A stretch of DNA of 64,000 nucleotides from Odobenus rosmarus divergens. Lineage: Eukaryota; Chordata; Mammalia; Carnivora; Odobenidae. The translations under genes were made by a program, and so were the position numbers. Location of the stretch: the NCBI RefSeq assembly GCF_000321225.1, contig NW_004450380.1, positions 838,860-902,859 of the forward strand, written 5' to 3'. The notes below the pieces were generated by a model. That model saw only the letters and a program-made list of their open reading frames with translations. It did not search any database and was not told the DNA's origin. Shown one piece after another: positions 48,211-61,043 of the stretch (its first letter is position 1; every line of letters begins with the position of its first letter).

Positions 48211-48296
48211 TTACTCGCGGCCGCTGGCGGAGTAGGAGAACTGAGGGAAGTGTGGCCGCCGCTCGTTGTCCACGCAGTCCATGCCGTCCTCGTCAT
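48211..48296 (-). CDS. AKT3: AKT3 canonical last coding exon, hydrophobic motif
   Basis: On the - strand this segment completes Tyr452 and reads [11 protein letters not shown] then [16 protein letters not shown] and TAA (complement of 48211-48213). FPQFSY is the AGC-kinase hydrophobic motif; its Ser counts to Ser472, phosphorylated by mTORC2 for full activity (family knowledge). The C-terminal GRE distinguishes AKT3 from AKT1 and AKT2. An acceptor (TTTGTGCCCGCAG) lies immediately above 48296. One residue differs from the human protein I recall: Val for Met at 460. The segment is GC- and CpG-rich, including GCGGCCGC at 48217-48224, unlike the AT-rich exon before it. The intron between the two exons is 5064 bp (48297-53360). 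Confidence 0.97.
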
Positions 48297-51200
48297 CTGC
48301 GGGCACAAAGCGGCCACTTAATGTCACGGTTACTGTTTGCAACGGTATCTCTGGTCTACGCAGTTCGAACATCTAACACGGGGAAGGTCAGCGGCAACAA
48401 GCTCCAAGACACTTGTGACCGTCAACAAAACACAGAATAACGACACTCACTCCCCAATCTCCCTTTCACACGCACGATCTATGAAGAAAGAACACCCTCA
48501 CGTCGACTCCCTCGAGCCGTGAACATCTCAAGACCCAACATGCAGTGAAAAAATATTATTGAACAAAACCAGATTTTTTAAAATAAGAAGGTGAGAACGA
48601 TCTTCAGGAACCTCCAATTCCATGAAACTACACCTGTCCAAATTGCGGCGGGCAGTCAGGCCTAAGGCACCAGAAGTGTCTGGTACCAATGCCTTCAAAT
48701 GCGTGTATTTTTTCTTCATGGTGCTTTAGGTGTGACTGCGAAATAAAGCTTCGTAGGAGTCCTTGATTTGACATTGTTTACATTATTTACTCTCCATCTC
48801 ATATCTGCCTTCCGTCACCATTCCCGGTTTCCCTAAGATGCACCGTTAAACCAGAGTGAAGAGAGGAAGACAAAGGAAGAGAGAGAAATGTCAGCATCTA
48901 ATGCTAGCCCTGCTGGAAACCAGCAGCAAGCAGAGACATGAAGGCATGGAGCAAGGCGCTTTCACTTGGGCTGCCCCCTTTCACCTTCCCCACCTTCTTG
49001 TATTCAAAAGATCTCAAATGATCCCCCAAGCCCTTCTCCTAACTGTCCCAGTGATTAAAGTCCAACATGGCCAGGAAGCTGTTCCTTCTGTGTGGTCACA
49101 CATTCAGTCTCCCTGGCCACACCATCCCCTGTGCACCTGCTTCGGGCTCTGGGCCAAGTCTAGCTGCCCTTGGGGCTCCCTGTCTATGCAGGAGGTGCCC
49201 ACAAAGCCTCTCCTGCTCTCCCCAAATGCACGGGGTCAGATGCTGTCCCACAGAGGCGGTTTTCCAACACCCAAGCTTCTTTTCTTCAAGCAAAATAATT
49301 CCACTTTTCTCCAATACCCACAGGGAGTACAGTGCCAATTCTTTACATTTTCCAGACTCCCCAGGAGCACCAAGAGAAAACACACAGGCCTCTCTGTGGC
49401 GGGCACTGACCCTGTCACACAACAAGGATGATGCTCCGTGCTCCTCCATGACACACATTCCTCCGGCGAGCAAACATTTCTTTTCTTTCCTCACTGTGCT
49501 TCCGTTGGGTATACTATTCCGAATACAAAAGATTCTAGAAATGGGAGCAAGCGGCTAACCAAAATTTGTGACCTCGGATTACCAGAAAAAAAATCACTGG
49601 ATGAGGTAGCAATCAATCCATGAAGAGGATTTGGGGCTCCCTGCTCCGTGTAGACCATGGACCTCCAAGGGCTTCTGTCCTTCTACAGAGAGGCCTTTCT
49701 ACTACATCAGCTTTTCTAGAGAGGACTGTGACTTGGGGAAATCTCTGCCTCCTTATCAAATACTGGTTAGGCAGCAAGCAAACCACACGCATCGTTCAGA
49801 TCAAATACCTTCCACAGAACTTCTGGCTTCAGGAAAGGCACTGGGAATGATGGCCTATCTGTTGTTGAGTCACAAAATATAAAAACTAGAGAAAAGGCAG
49901 CTGGAAGCTTAGTGTTCAGATTCGGACACGTGCCAATCACATTTCAAGGAAACAGTGTTCCCCACTAACAGCTTTGTTTGGCTGAGTGTTTCTGTGCAGT
50001 GAACGTGCAGAGAGCCCATGTGGGAGGCTGCAGGTCAGTTGAGAATTACGAGAGTCTTCATTCTGCCACTTCAGATAAAGAAATCTCAGCCTCACAGATG
50101 GGCAAGCAAGAGCCCCACACCTTGAGATTCTTTAAAGCCCATTACACCACTCCCTCACTGCGGCTCCCTCCTGCTCGGCCACAGTGAGGGGCCAGTATCT
50201 GATCCTGCCCCAGGGACAGAGGAAGGAAGAGCCCTGGGCCCACAGGTGGGGGGCTGGGGAGGGAGGGGGCAGCAGCCTGCCCAAGCCAGAGTCCAGCACA
50301 CCAACCAACGTCTGTAACCCTGTTCCTGCTCTGAACGAAGCGTCGTAGAGAGTTGCTGGCGACACACATGAACCATCCTGCAAACACGAGACACATCTGG
50401 AACAAGAAAGCAGGGATCAACTCCCTATCCCACATCAGAATCCGTGGCCCAAGGAGCCTCATTTCCTTACAGCATTCAACAAATGTAATTACATGGCATT
50501 AAAAGCTACTCGATCTCAAAGAAATCCTCTCTTCCTGTAAGAGGAAGGCAGAGGACCATTAACGGATAGAATGCAAGACGACACATTCCAAAATCTGTTC
50601 AGTTAATTAACACCAATGAGAACAATCTGGCATGTGACCGCAGCTGTTTGTCGGCAAGGAACACTCTGCCTGTCGAACTGCTGATTTGTTCTAAAAAGTA
50701 ACTCCATTCTGTGTCCTAAAAGCCAGGTGGCGAGTGGGAAGGAGGCCGTCGCTAACTGAGGGTACCACGGAGGGCTTCCGTGAACAAAAGCTCCGTGCTT
50801 TAGCAGCTGCGGGGCCGCTCACCAGCAACACCCCTCAAAGCTGCAAGACAATTATGTTACATGTAATCACAGTCCAAGGTTTCACTGAATCTCCTTCGAT
50901 CCACCTCTTAAGGGGATCTAGTATGTTTCCAGGGACCATCCCTTTAAAGACCCGGCCCTGTGCTCCCCAGCCCTCCCTCCAGCGGGGGACTCAGGCCTCA
51001 GCCCAGCCTGCTGAGCGCCATGATTTGCTTCCTCTTGCCGAGGCCCCGACAGACACAGGATGCTGCTGCTGGACTCAGGTTTCTGGGTTCGGATGCCCGC
51101 ACAGCCGCACATTCCCAGGCCTCCATGGTAGGTGGATTCTGGAACCCACCTTGGAAAGGACTACAATGTGTGAGCTTCCTGCTGATCCCTGTCTCAATCT

Positions 51201-51576
51201 AGAAACAGACTCCTTATCCTTTCAAGACCCCAAGTCACTGGGCATGGACAGCACTCCCCGCATCTAAAATGACATAGATTCTTTCAAGAATGGGGTTGCT
51301 GTGAGTAAGGAAACATTTTGTATTACTGATCGAGAAGCAGAGACACCAGGTTCAGATGATATTCTAGAAACCACGCTGGGTGATTTAAAACATCTTTGAA
51401 CATTTCCGTCTCATTTTATAAAGTTCTAGAAATGAAGCCACAGGGTGCCTGTTAATGACATATTCTCAGGGTGGCAAGTGCCCAGTGAGTCTGGAGTTAG
51501 GGGTAAGGCAGGCAAGGTGAATCTTGAAGAGATCTGGACCTCGTCAGCCAGGGCTTTGTTTTTGTTTATGTTTCTG

Positions 51577-51760
51577 GGGTTTTTTTTAAATATTTATTTG
51601 TCAGAGAGAGAGCGTGCACAAGCAGAGGGAGCGGCAGGCAGAGGGAGAAGCAGACTCCCTGCTGAGCAGGGAGCCTGATGTGGGGCTCGATCCCAGGACC
51701 TGGGGATCACGACCCAAGCCAAAGGCAGATGCCCAACTGACTGAGCCACCCAGGCACCCC
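51577..51760 (-). mobile_element. CAN-SINE
   Basis: Complete minus-strand copy, same orientation as AKT3, in the intron before its canonical last exon. GGGCTTTG occurs on both sides and may mark the target site. Confidence 0.95.
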
Positions 51761-52604
51761 TGGGCTTTGAAATCAAGTCCGTGGTGAAGAAGGACCACTG
51801 CCCGGGGCAGCGCCTACTACAGAGATTTAGATTTCACTGATTCACAGTCATGGACATGAGAGCTGCTCAGCTGTGTCCTTCCAGGCTCCTGCTCCCTGGC
51901 TGCCTCCTTAGGTGGGTCCCCCCACCCCAGATTGGTGCCCACTCTCCTCTGCAGGGTGTTCGTTGTACTGGGCCCAGCCTCACGCTTCAGGCGGTGCGTC
52001 CCAGAACAAAGAACACGACAGACTTAAACACAATCAAAGCTAGGGCTCTTCAAAGCTGTCCAACTCCAGGTGCTTTTCCCACCAGGACAGCTTCTCAGGC
52101 ACCACAGGGGAATACCAAGGCTCGGGGGCACTACCCAGCCTGGCATCCCCTTTCCTGGAGGGCGAAGTGACCTGCACCTTTCCGGGGAGGGAGTGGCAGA
52201 GCCAAGTGTGACACGGTCACCCCACCAGGCTCTCCTCATCCTCCTCAGCCCTTTCTTTGAGACTCAGCCTCACAGGTCTCTCCCATCCGAAGCAAGCTCT
52301 GTGCTCACAGCTTTGAATTCACAGAGCCTGCCTATTTCTGTGACATCCACGACCATGTATTTAGTTGTCTTAAAAGAGTCCATAAAGGCCAAAGCTCCAT
52401 TTACAAAAGAGAACGGTCTCCAAGAGGCTGAGGCTGAGACAGAGACAGGTTGGGACCTCGCCCTCTCAGTGCTTGCTGTGGGTGTCACGCGGGGAGGGAG
52501 GCCGAAGCACAGTCCTGGGCACGGATGGCCAACAGCACCATCTGTAAAGAGCTGGGCCTCCTTCCGGCTGCGAAATGACCGGGCCCTCGCCATAACGTGT
52601 TTAT

Positions 52605-53060
52605 GCCTTCACTTCATACATATTTACTGAATGCCGACACCGGGCCAGATACCCAGCCCGAAGCTGGGGCTAGCTGTGAATAGGAACCAAGCCCTTTTTC
52701 TCAGGGTTACTGGATTCTAGTTGGAAAGACAGTAAACAGAGAAATGAACAAATTAACCAGAAGAGTATCAGCAAGTTGCCAATGTAAGAATCAAGGGGTG
52801 GGGTAGGTGGTGCCCAATGGGCTGCACTGTTCCTTGGATTGGGAGGTGAAAGCAAGCTCTCTGGGGAAGTGACATTTAAGCTGAGATCTGAGGGAGTAGG
52901 AGCTGTTGATGGAAATGTCGCGGAAAAGAGCATGGCAGGCAGCGACAACTGTGAGCACCCAAGTCCCCAGGCACGGTGAGGTATGGCGTGTTCAGGTGAG
53001 ACTGAACACGGGGACATGAGTGAGCCATAAAGGGTAAGGCAAACATGGGAAGGGTCCCTT
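52605..53060 (+). mobile_element. Ancient L2-like interspersed relic
   Basis: ATTTACTGAATGCCGACACC, GGGCCAGATACC and, further on, GGGGAAGTGACATTTAAGCT match a common decayed mammalian repeat. The class (L2/CR1-like) is uncertain. A similar piece lies at about 26270-26420. Confidence 0.5.
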
Positions 53061-53360
53061 TCAGAGTCCTTCCAGCTGATGGCGAAAGAAAGTATTAGAA
53101 CAGTAAGGAAAGGCAAAGTTGTTTACAAGTTAGTCTATAATTCTCAGACTACAATTTTTCTTTATGTAATTTTTCCTACTCCCCAAAACTTTTCTCTCAG
53201 CTACCTGTCTTTGAAACTTCCACATGGAACTCCATATTCTTAAGCAGGATGAAATAAGTCACCATGGAATCGGATCTTGAAAATAAATATCCAATCAAGA
53301 GAGTGGCTGTTGTCTTCCATTATATTAGAATGTTATCAAGTGCCTGTCAGATGTACTTAC

Positions 53361-53463
53361 ATTTTTCAGGTGGGGTTATTGTAATAGTCTGAGCTGTAAA
53401 TTCTTCATCAAAATATCTGGTATCTGTCTCAGATGTTACTTGAGGCTTAAAAGGAGGTACAAG
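53361..53463 (-). CDS. AKT3: AKT3 exon with AGC-kinase tail and turn motif
   Basis: AKT3 is the gamma isoform of protein kinase B, a cytosolic/membrane-recruited Ser/Thr kinase in PI3K-mTOR signalling. On the - strand this 103-bp exon encodes 34 residues plus one base. It starts [18 protein letters not shown] and ends [16 protein letters not shown], the C-terminal kinase tail. Counting back from the 479-residue canonical end places the exon at residues 418-451, and the Thr of TPPEK falls on Thr447, the mTORC2 turn-motif site. The acceptor reads TTTCTTGCAG (AG complementary to 53464-53465). The donor GTAAGT lies just below 53361. The exon splits a codon after its first base, so it can join either of two downstream exons: 48211-48296 (Tyr) or 42694-42737 (Cys). 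Confidence 0.97.
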
Positions 53464-54608
53464 CTGCAAGAAAGAAGAAGGGTACTATTAACGGATTTCG
53501 GTTTAGAAAAATTCATTTCTAGGATAAAATTAGAGAGCAAATAATTAACAGAACAGTGCCAGAGACCAGATCGCTGAGTCACTGTGTACAGGAGATGTGG
53601 CATTTGGCTTCCCAGTCAACAGTCTGAGCACAGAACAGGAGGTACTTGGTTGTTCTGTATAAAATTTGACAGATTATGTGAAACAGAACAAATGAGAACC
53701 AGGGAATAGGGTGGAAAGAGGATACTGAAAAGTCCTCATTTCCCCGCCAATCACAAACATACACACAAACCATATGGATGCAAACCCTGCCACCAAAATG
53801 CATGCTCTCCCCCAAGCAGCGAAAGCATGACTCGTCCCCTAGTCTCTTCCTGGCGCCTGGTCCAACACCTTATTAGTAATACTGAACACAACTTAATGAT
53901 ACGGTTACCCCCCCAGGTCACAGAGTGCGCCCCTGTCCTTGGCAAAGAACTATACCCACTTACTTGAGATAAGCATGAACACCTGACCCTACTCCGGGAC
54001 AGGGGCCTGGGGAGCCCCTGAAGTTACATGCCAATGTTTCATCCCTTGGTTGCATCCGATCCCCAAAAGGGGCGGGGACCCAAAAGAGAGTACAGGGACT
54101 GCTCTAGGACTGACAGGGCTGGATGCCTCTGCCTCACAGCTGCAGCAGGCTCGGTGCGGGCCAAGTCTGGGGCTGCTAAAAGCCTCTGGGACCTCCGCTG
54201 GGGAGGGAGGAGCCGGAGCTGGGGTGGGACTCCTGCTCCTCAGGGCTCCAGCCTCACAGGAGAACACTGGGAGCCCCATCCCAGGGCCTGGAGTCCCAGT
54301 ACCCGCTCTCATGAGTTCCCTGCACAACAGGAGATGCTGTTTTTAGGACAAACTTCCCAAGTGGACAGAAATCAGTACGTTTTATAAAAAGTTTACAGAA
54401 ACCAACAGAAACACACAACTGGCTTTAGCTCAATGCATTTTCCCACTCTTGTCACCAAATTTATGTTAAATAATAAGGCAAAAATCTTTACATTACTCTC
54501 TAGGCAGACTATGTTTTCAAAAACCAGAGGGTAAGCAGAATGAAAAGCATGTTTTCCGAATAAAGGACCACACATCTCCGTTTATGCCACATGTAACAGA
54601 GCATTTTT

Positions 54609-54780
54609 TAAAATCTTATTTATTTGACAGAGAGAGCGCACAAGCAGGGGGAGGGGCAGAGAGAGAAGCAGGCTCCCCCCGGAGCAGGGCGATCGATGCG
54701 GGGACTCGATCCCAGGACCCCAGGATCATGACCTGAGCTGAAGGCAGCTGCTTCACTGCTGGAGCCACCCAGGCGCCCCA
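54609..54780 (-). mobile_element. CAN-SINE with 16-bp target-site duplication
   Basis: Minus-strand copy flanked by perfect GTAACAGAGCATTTTT at 54593-54608 and 54781-54796. An intact duplication suggests a relatively recent insertion. Confidence 0.96.
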
Positions 54781-56845
54781 GTAACAGAGCATTTTTACTC
54801 CCTTTGCCTCATCATTCTTTCTCTCTGTCCCAGGACATAGCCAGTCTAAAGTCGGCTATAAGCAGGCACTTTTTGGGGGATGAACATAGCTCCGGTTCCA
54901 CTTCTGACCCGCCGCGGCGTCGACAGAACAGTATGGCTCTCCTCCCAGCTCCGACCTCCCCGGGGCAAGCTCCTCGGCCGTGTGGGCGCTGCTCGGGGAC
55001 GCTGCCGGGCCGTGCAAACATTCGCTCCACCGCCGGAGATCTCCCCTCCTCCACTCAGACACAAGGGCCTGCCTCTCCCGGGCGCCACACTCAGGGCCCC
55101 CAGAACAGCAAAGGTGAGCGGGACCGGACAACTCGCCATTTTCCTCGTTGGGAACCGAGGGGTCACGGCCTCTACCTGCAGGAGACCGGAGGCTGCGGCT
55201 CTGGTTGGGGTCACCGTTCTACAAATGCCTCCAAATGGTTCTTCCTCATCCTTCCAATCAAAACTTCACCACAAGACACGCCTTTCCGTAGAGGTGGGCT
55301 TCCGGGCATGTGCAGTAGGCTGTGCTTACCTCGGCCCACCCTTCCCAGCTGCTGCCTTCTGAGGCAAAAACGGCAATCGGCCTCACGTTCCGGGGAAAGC
55401 TGCTCTCCCTTTAGGTGAGAAAGCGCGAGGCCCCTTGAAACTCAACAGAAACTGCGACGATCTTAAAACAGCTTCCAAAGGTGACGGGGGCCTCGAGCCA
55501 GCCTCTGTTCAGAAGCCTTCTGACCTCCTCGCACCGACCGCTGCCCTCCCCGCCGCCGCCTCTCCTCACGTGGCTTCCTTGTCCTTCACAGGCCTTTCAA
55601 CAGCCGACTCAACGCCCTTACGCATGCGCACAAAATATACGTGCGTTCGTCTCCTGCAGCCACCATTACACCTTCTCCTAACAAAACGTAAGCTCGGTGA
55701 CGGCGAGGACGTTCAAGAACAGTTTTACTGAGGTATGAGTGACCTACAATAAACCGTACGTGTTACGATTTGAGGGGTTTTGCCATACGTACAAAACCAT
55801 GAAGCCGTCACCCCAATCAAGATGTGCCGCAGTGTCTGTTTCCTCATGAGCCTGTTGTGAGCAGTCCTCCCTCGTGCTTTCTGCCACCATGGCCTTGTTT
55901 GTATTTTCCGGACTTTTATGTAAATGTAACCGCACAGCATGTATCCTTTGTCTGATTTTTGGCACTTAGCACGATTATTTCGACGTCCATTCCCGTCACT
56001 TCGAGTGTCACCAGCTCCCCCTCCCCCCCACCCCCGAGTGCTGGGTAACACTCCACACAGGTGTGCCCGCATCCATCTCTCCATGACCTGTCATTGGACA
56101 CGGCGTTGCTTCTAGTTTGGAGCTACTGCAAATAAAGCTGCGAGGACTCCTAGGTGCCCAAGTCTTTGTATAGAGATGAGCGTTCATTTATTTTGGACAA
56201 ATACCAAAGAGTGGAATGGCTGGGTCACATGCTAGACATTAAGAACCTGCCAGACTGTTTCCCAAGGCAGTCGCTTCATTTTACGTGATTATCCCCCATG
56301 TACGAAAGTTCCAGTCGCTCCCCGTTCTTGCCAGCACTGGTTTGGTGGGTTTTTTCAACAGCAGACATTCCAGCGTGTGGTGGTGTTTCACTACGGGCTT
56401 AATTTATATTTCCCTAATGAACAATCATCTTTTTCGTGAATTTACTTCTTTGGTGAATTTCTTTGCCCCGCCCCTTTTTGGTCAGTAAGTTTCGAGTTCT
56501 TCACATAATCTGCATGCAGGTCTTTTAATCAGATTTGTGATTTGTAACTTTTTCCCGTTTGTGACTTTTCCTTTAATTCTTTTAACAGCGCCTTCTGAAG
56601 AACATATATTCTTAATTACGCTATCGTCTGGTTTATCAGTTTTTCTTTATGGGTCACGCACTGCCCTCATCTACTGAATCTCTGCATAACCTAACACCAC
56701 AAAGGTTTTCTCCTCTGTCTTCTTCTAGAAGGCTCTACACTTAGGACTATGCTTTGAGTTTTGTATATGCTGCAAATTAAAAAAAATATATGGATGTCTA
56801 ATTGTTTCATCACAATTTGTTGAACTGAACTATCTTTGCACTATT

Positions 56846-57020
56846 TTTTTTTAAAAGATTTTATTTATTTATTCATGAAAGACACAGAGAGAGAGAGAGG
56901 CAGAGGGAGAAGCAGGCTCCCAAGGAGCAGGGAGCCCAACGTGGGACTCGATCCCAGGAGCCTGGGATCATGACCCGAGCGGAAGGCGGACGCTTAACCA
57001 TCTGAGCCACCCAGGCGCCC
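56846..57020 (-). mobile_element. CAN-SINE inserted in old L1
   Basis: Minus-strand copy, with TGCACTATTT / TGCACTGCTATTT flanks. It interrupts the antisense L1 relic. Confidence 0.95.
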
Positions 57021-57110
57021 TGCACTGCTATTTTAAGTCACTTAACCATATTATGTGTGGGTCTAGATTTCTAGGTTCTCTGTGGGCAAATAAAAAATGT
57101 TATCTGTCCA

Positions 57111-57308
57111 GGGACGCCTGGGTGACTCAGTCGGTTAAGTGTCCCACTCGATTTTGACTCAGGTCATGATCTCAGGGGTCGTGAGATTGAGCCCTGAATC
57201 GGGCTCCACACTCAGCGGGGAGTCTGCTTAAGATTCTCTCACTCTGCCTTTGCCCCTCCCCCCACGGACACATGCGCTCTCTCTCAAATAAATCTTAAAA
57301 AAAAAAAT
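57111..57308 (+). mobile_element. CAN-SINE with 12-bp target-site duplication
   Basis: Plus-strand copy flanked by perfect ATGTTATCTGTC at 57097-57108 and 57309-57320. Less than 100 bases from the previous, oppositely oriented SINE. Confidence 0.96.
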
Positions 57309-58235
57309 ATGTTATCTGTCTATAACAACTGTCCTGATTACTGTAACTTAGTAAGTCTTGAAGTTGGGTAGTGTAGGCTCTCCAACTTTGTTTTCTGTCA
57401 AAGCTGTTTTGGCTACCCTTATGTCCATCCTTGGCATTCCATATGAATTCTATAATCAACCTAACAATTTCTACAAAATAGTCTACTAAGCTAATCCTGA
57501 TTAGGATTGTGTTAAATTTATGTATCCATTTTGAGAGAACTATCATCTTAAAAATATTGAGCCTTCTAAATCATGAACACATTAGACCTCTCCATTGCTT
57601 TAGGCTGTCTTTCTCTACAATATTTTTTAGTTTACAGTATGAAGGGCTTTCGCATCTTTTGTCAAAAGTATTCCTAAGTACTTCATATTTCTGTTGCTAT
57701 CATAAGTGATATTCTTGTTAGTCTCCATTTTGGACTGTCTGTTGCTACTGTATACATTTAGTTATTTTTGTATTGTACAATCTTTTATATATTTACTTTG
57801 TATCGAGTAACTAATGGGTTAAACCTTCATAGCTTTTTTTGTAGATTCCAGCTGATTTTCTATATAGATAATCATGTTGTCCATAAATAAGACAGATTTA
57901 CTTCTTTCCAATCTGAATGCATTTAATTTCTTTTTCTTGCCTTACTGCACTGGCCAGAACCTCCAGTACAATGCTAACAGAGCAAACATCTTCACCTTGT
58001 AAAATCACTCAGACGTCCCCCGGTAGGATATTAGTGATAAGTTTTTCCTAGACGTCCTTTATCAGGGTGGGGAAGTTTCTCATTCATAGTTTACTGGGGA
58101 GTATTTTTTTTTGTTTGCTTTTTGTTTAAATCAGATGGACGTTGGATTTTCTTGCTTTTTTTTTTTTTGCATCCAATGAGATAACCATGTGTATTTCTTT
58201 CTTAGTTATTATTAATATGGTAAATTATAATGACT

Positions 58236-58665
58236 TTTTAAAAAATTTTTTTATTATGTTATGTTAATCACCATACATCATTAGTTTTTGATGTAGTGTT
58301 CCATGATTCATTGTTTGCGTATAACACCCAGTGCTCCATGCAGAACGTGCCCTCCTTAATACGCGTCACCAGGCTAACCCATCCCCCCACGCCCCTCCCC
58401 TCTAGAGCCCTCAGTTTGTTTTTCAGAGTCCATGGTCTCACATGGTTTGTCTCCCCCTCCTATTCCCCCCCTTCATTCTTCCCCTCCCGCTATCTTCTTC
58501 CCTTTTTTTTTTTTTAACATATAATGTATTATTTGTTGCAGAGGTACATGTCTGTGATTCAACAGTCTTACACAATTCACAGCGCTCACCATAGCACATA
58601 CCCTCCCCAATGTCTATCACCCAGGCACCCCATCCCTCCCACCCCCCACCACTCCAGCAACCCTC
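58236..58665 (-). mobile_element. 5'-truncated carnivore L1 3' end, nested
   Basis: About 430 bases matching the young carnivore L1 3'UTR on the minus strand. The A-tail lies at the 58236 end. ATAATGACT is repeated at 58227-58235 and 58666-58674 as the target-site duplication. It is inserted inside the older L1. Confidence 0.85.
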
Positions 58666-60659
58666 ATAATGACTGACTTTTAAATATTAAACCAACTTGT
58701 ATTTCTAGAATAAACCCCACTTGGTAATGGTGTGCTATTCCTGTATTTATTGTTGGATCTGATTTGCTAAAATTATGTGAAGTATTTTTACACATATGTT
58801 AATGAAGGAAATTGGTCTATAGTTTTCTTTTCTTGTATTATCTTTGCCTGCTTTTGGTATCAGGTTAACCTAACCTCACAGAATGAACTGGGAAATACTG
58901 CCTTTTTCTTCAGTTCTCTGGAGGAATCTTTGTAGAACTATTACTTAAAAGTTTGGGAATTCACTAGTGAAGCCATATGGGTTGGGAGTCTTTTTTGTGA
59001 GAAGCATTTTAACTACAAATAAAATTTCTTTAACACATACCAAGTTATTCATGATATCTATTTCTTCATGGTAATTTGCATCTTTCAAGGGATTTGTCCA
59101 TTTCGGCAAAACTGTTGATTTTATGGACATGAAGATTTTCATGCTATTTCCTATTATCCATTTAATACCCATAAAATCTGTAGTGATGTCACCCCTCTCA
59201 TTTGTGGTATTAATAGCTTGTCTTCTTGCTTTTCTGTTCACTTTGGTTAGAAATTTATCAATTTTGTTAATCTTCTCAACCACCTTTCATCAATTTTCTC
59301 TATTATTTTTTCATTTTTATTTCACCGAATGCTGCCCCAATCTTTATTAATTCCTTTCTTCTGCTTACATTGTTGAGTTTAATTTGTTCTTCTTTTTCTA
59401 GTTTCTCAAGATGGAAGATAAGGCCACTGATCTCAGACCTTTCTTCTTTCTGAATCTTGCCCTCTGGTACTACTCTCTTGAGGCATTACATTAGTGGTAG
59501 CCCACAGCAAAACATGTTTTTTCATTTTTAGTTCAAAATACTTCATACTTTCCCTTTTGGTTTCTACTTCCACCCAGGGATTATTTAAAATTACACTTAG
59601 TTTCCAAGTAATTGAGGATTTTCTACATATCTTTGTTTTGATTTCTAATTTTATTCCTTTTTCATTCAAAGAGACCATGATTTAAGTTACCTGAATCCTT
59701 TAAAATCTATAGAATTGTTTTGCTCAAAATATGGTATATCATGGCAAATGTTCTGTGTGATCTTGAGAAGAAGGAATGTTCTTCTGTTGTCGGGTGGTGG
59801 TCCATAAATGTCAATTAGATTAAACTGGTTGATGGTATTGCTAGTGTCTTCTATAACTTTAATGACTTTCTGCTTCTATCAATTATTTAGAGATAGTATT
59901 GACATGTCAAATTATAATGTGCATTTGTCTATTTTGTCTTATGGTCCTATTAGTTTTTGTTTTATGTACTTTAAGATTTGTTATTAGATGTAAAAATAAT
60001 TAAGATTTTTATGTGTTATGGTTGAGATGAAATAAGTCTACCACTTGCTAGTTGTTTCATATTTGTCTCACCTGAGACTTTGTTTTGCACCAATGCTACA
60101 GCCCTGATTCGGTGCTTGCCACTTAGGGGTAAAATAAATGAATCATTATTCAATCTTGGAGCTCAAGTGAGATGTCAGAGAGCATGTAGTCTGCCCTTTT
60201 AGAAATGAGGAGACTGAAGCTAAACTTGGTAAAATGACTTGCTGAAGATGATACAAGTAGCACCTAGAGCAGCAAACCCTCCGTCTCTGGATCCCAAGCT
60301 CTCTCTACAATGGCGCCTGCAAAGACATGGCGTGAAAATGCTTTTGCTTTTGACTGCTTCTCTGGATGTTAGTCAAAGTCAAGCCAAGCCTACTGGGGGC
60401 ATATTTCCTCCCCTCAGCTCACACACAGAAGGAGAAGACGACGCAGTAAAGTATGAACATCCACACAGGGAAGCAAGAACCTAATTTCTGTACATAGGGA
60501 AAGGTGTGAGAGAGAACGTGCAAAGAACCGCCAAAGACCCCAACAGAGGCACCACCACACACATTCTGGGTACGCCCAGCTGCAGGTTTCCTCCGACTCC
60601 CAGAGCATACATTCACTTTGAACAACTGAACACATTTCAAATATTTCATTCTTATAGGC

Positions 60660-61043
60660 TCCATTGAGCCCCCTCCCCACAAAACCGTATGTTGGGAGTC
60701 CTAACTCCCAGGGACTGTATTGGGAGAGAGGGCCTTTTAAGAGGTGGTTACATTAAAATGAGGTGTTAGAGTGGGCCTTAGTCCAACCTGACAGGTGTTC
60801 TTCTAAGAAGAGGAAATGCGGACACACAAAGGGACTCCAGAGGCACGCACACGGAGGAAAGACCATGTGAGGAGGAACAGGTAAGGCATGTATCTACAAG
60901 CCAAGGAAAGAGGCTTCAGAAGAAACCAACCCTGCCAGTATCTTGATCTGGAACGTCCAGCTCCCAGAACCGTAGGAAAACAAATTTCTGTTAAGTCACC
61001 CAGGCTGTGGTACTTGGTTATGGCAGCCCCAGCAGACTAACAC
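60660..61043 (+). mobile_element. MaLR-type solo LTR relic (ERVL class)
   Basis: Matches the common mammalian MaLR LTR pattern: ATGTTGGGAGTCCTAACTCC near the start, AAGAAACCAACCCTGCC in the middle, and AGCAGACTAACACA at the end. No internal retroviral genes are present. The subfamily (MST/MLT1 group) was not determined. Confidence 0.7.

Larger units (their letters stand above)
48297..53360 (-). other. AKT3: AKT3 intron before canonical last exon
   Basis: Intron of 5064 bp between the turn-motif exon and the hydrophobic-motif exon. It contains one CAN-SINE (51577-51760) and an L2-like relic near 52600-53060. I see no other gene in it. Confidence 0.88.
55716..60070 (-). mobile_element. Old L1 relic, antisense on +, interrupted
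   Basis: Reads as the reverse complement of an L1: 3'UTR/3' end at about 55716-56835, and ORF2-like 3' reverse-transcriptase-domain sequence at about 57321-58226 and 58675-60070. The frames are full of stops, so it is dead. It is interrupted by two CAN-SINEs and a younger L1 tail. It lies in the same orientation as AKT3. The subfamily (L1M class) is a guess, and the limits are approximate. Confidence 0.8.

Noticed and set aside
54880..55130. CpG-rich patch with open frames on both strands in the AKT3 intron
   Set aside because: Small and weak compared with the 20.3-kb island; no splice or promoter motif strong enough to call.
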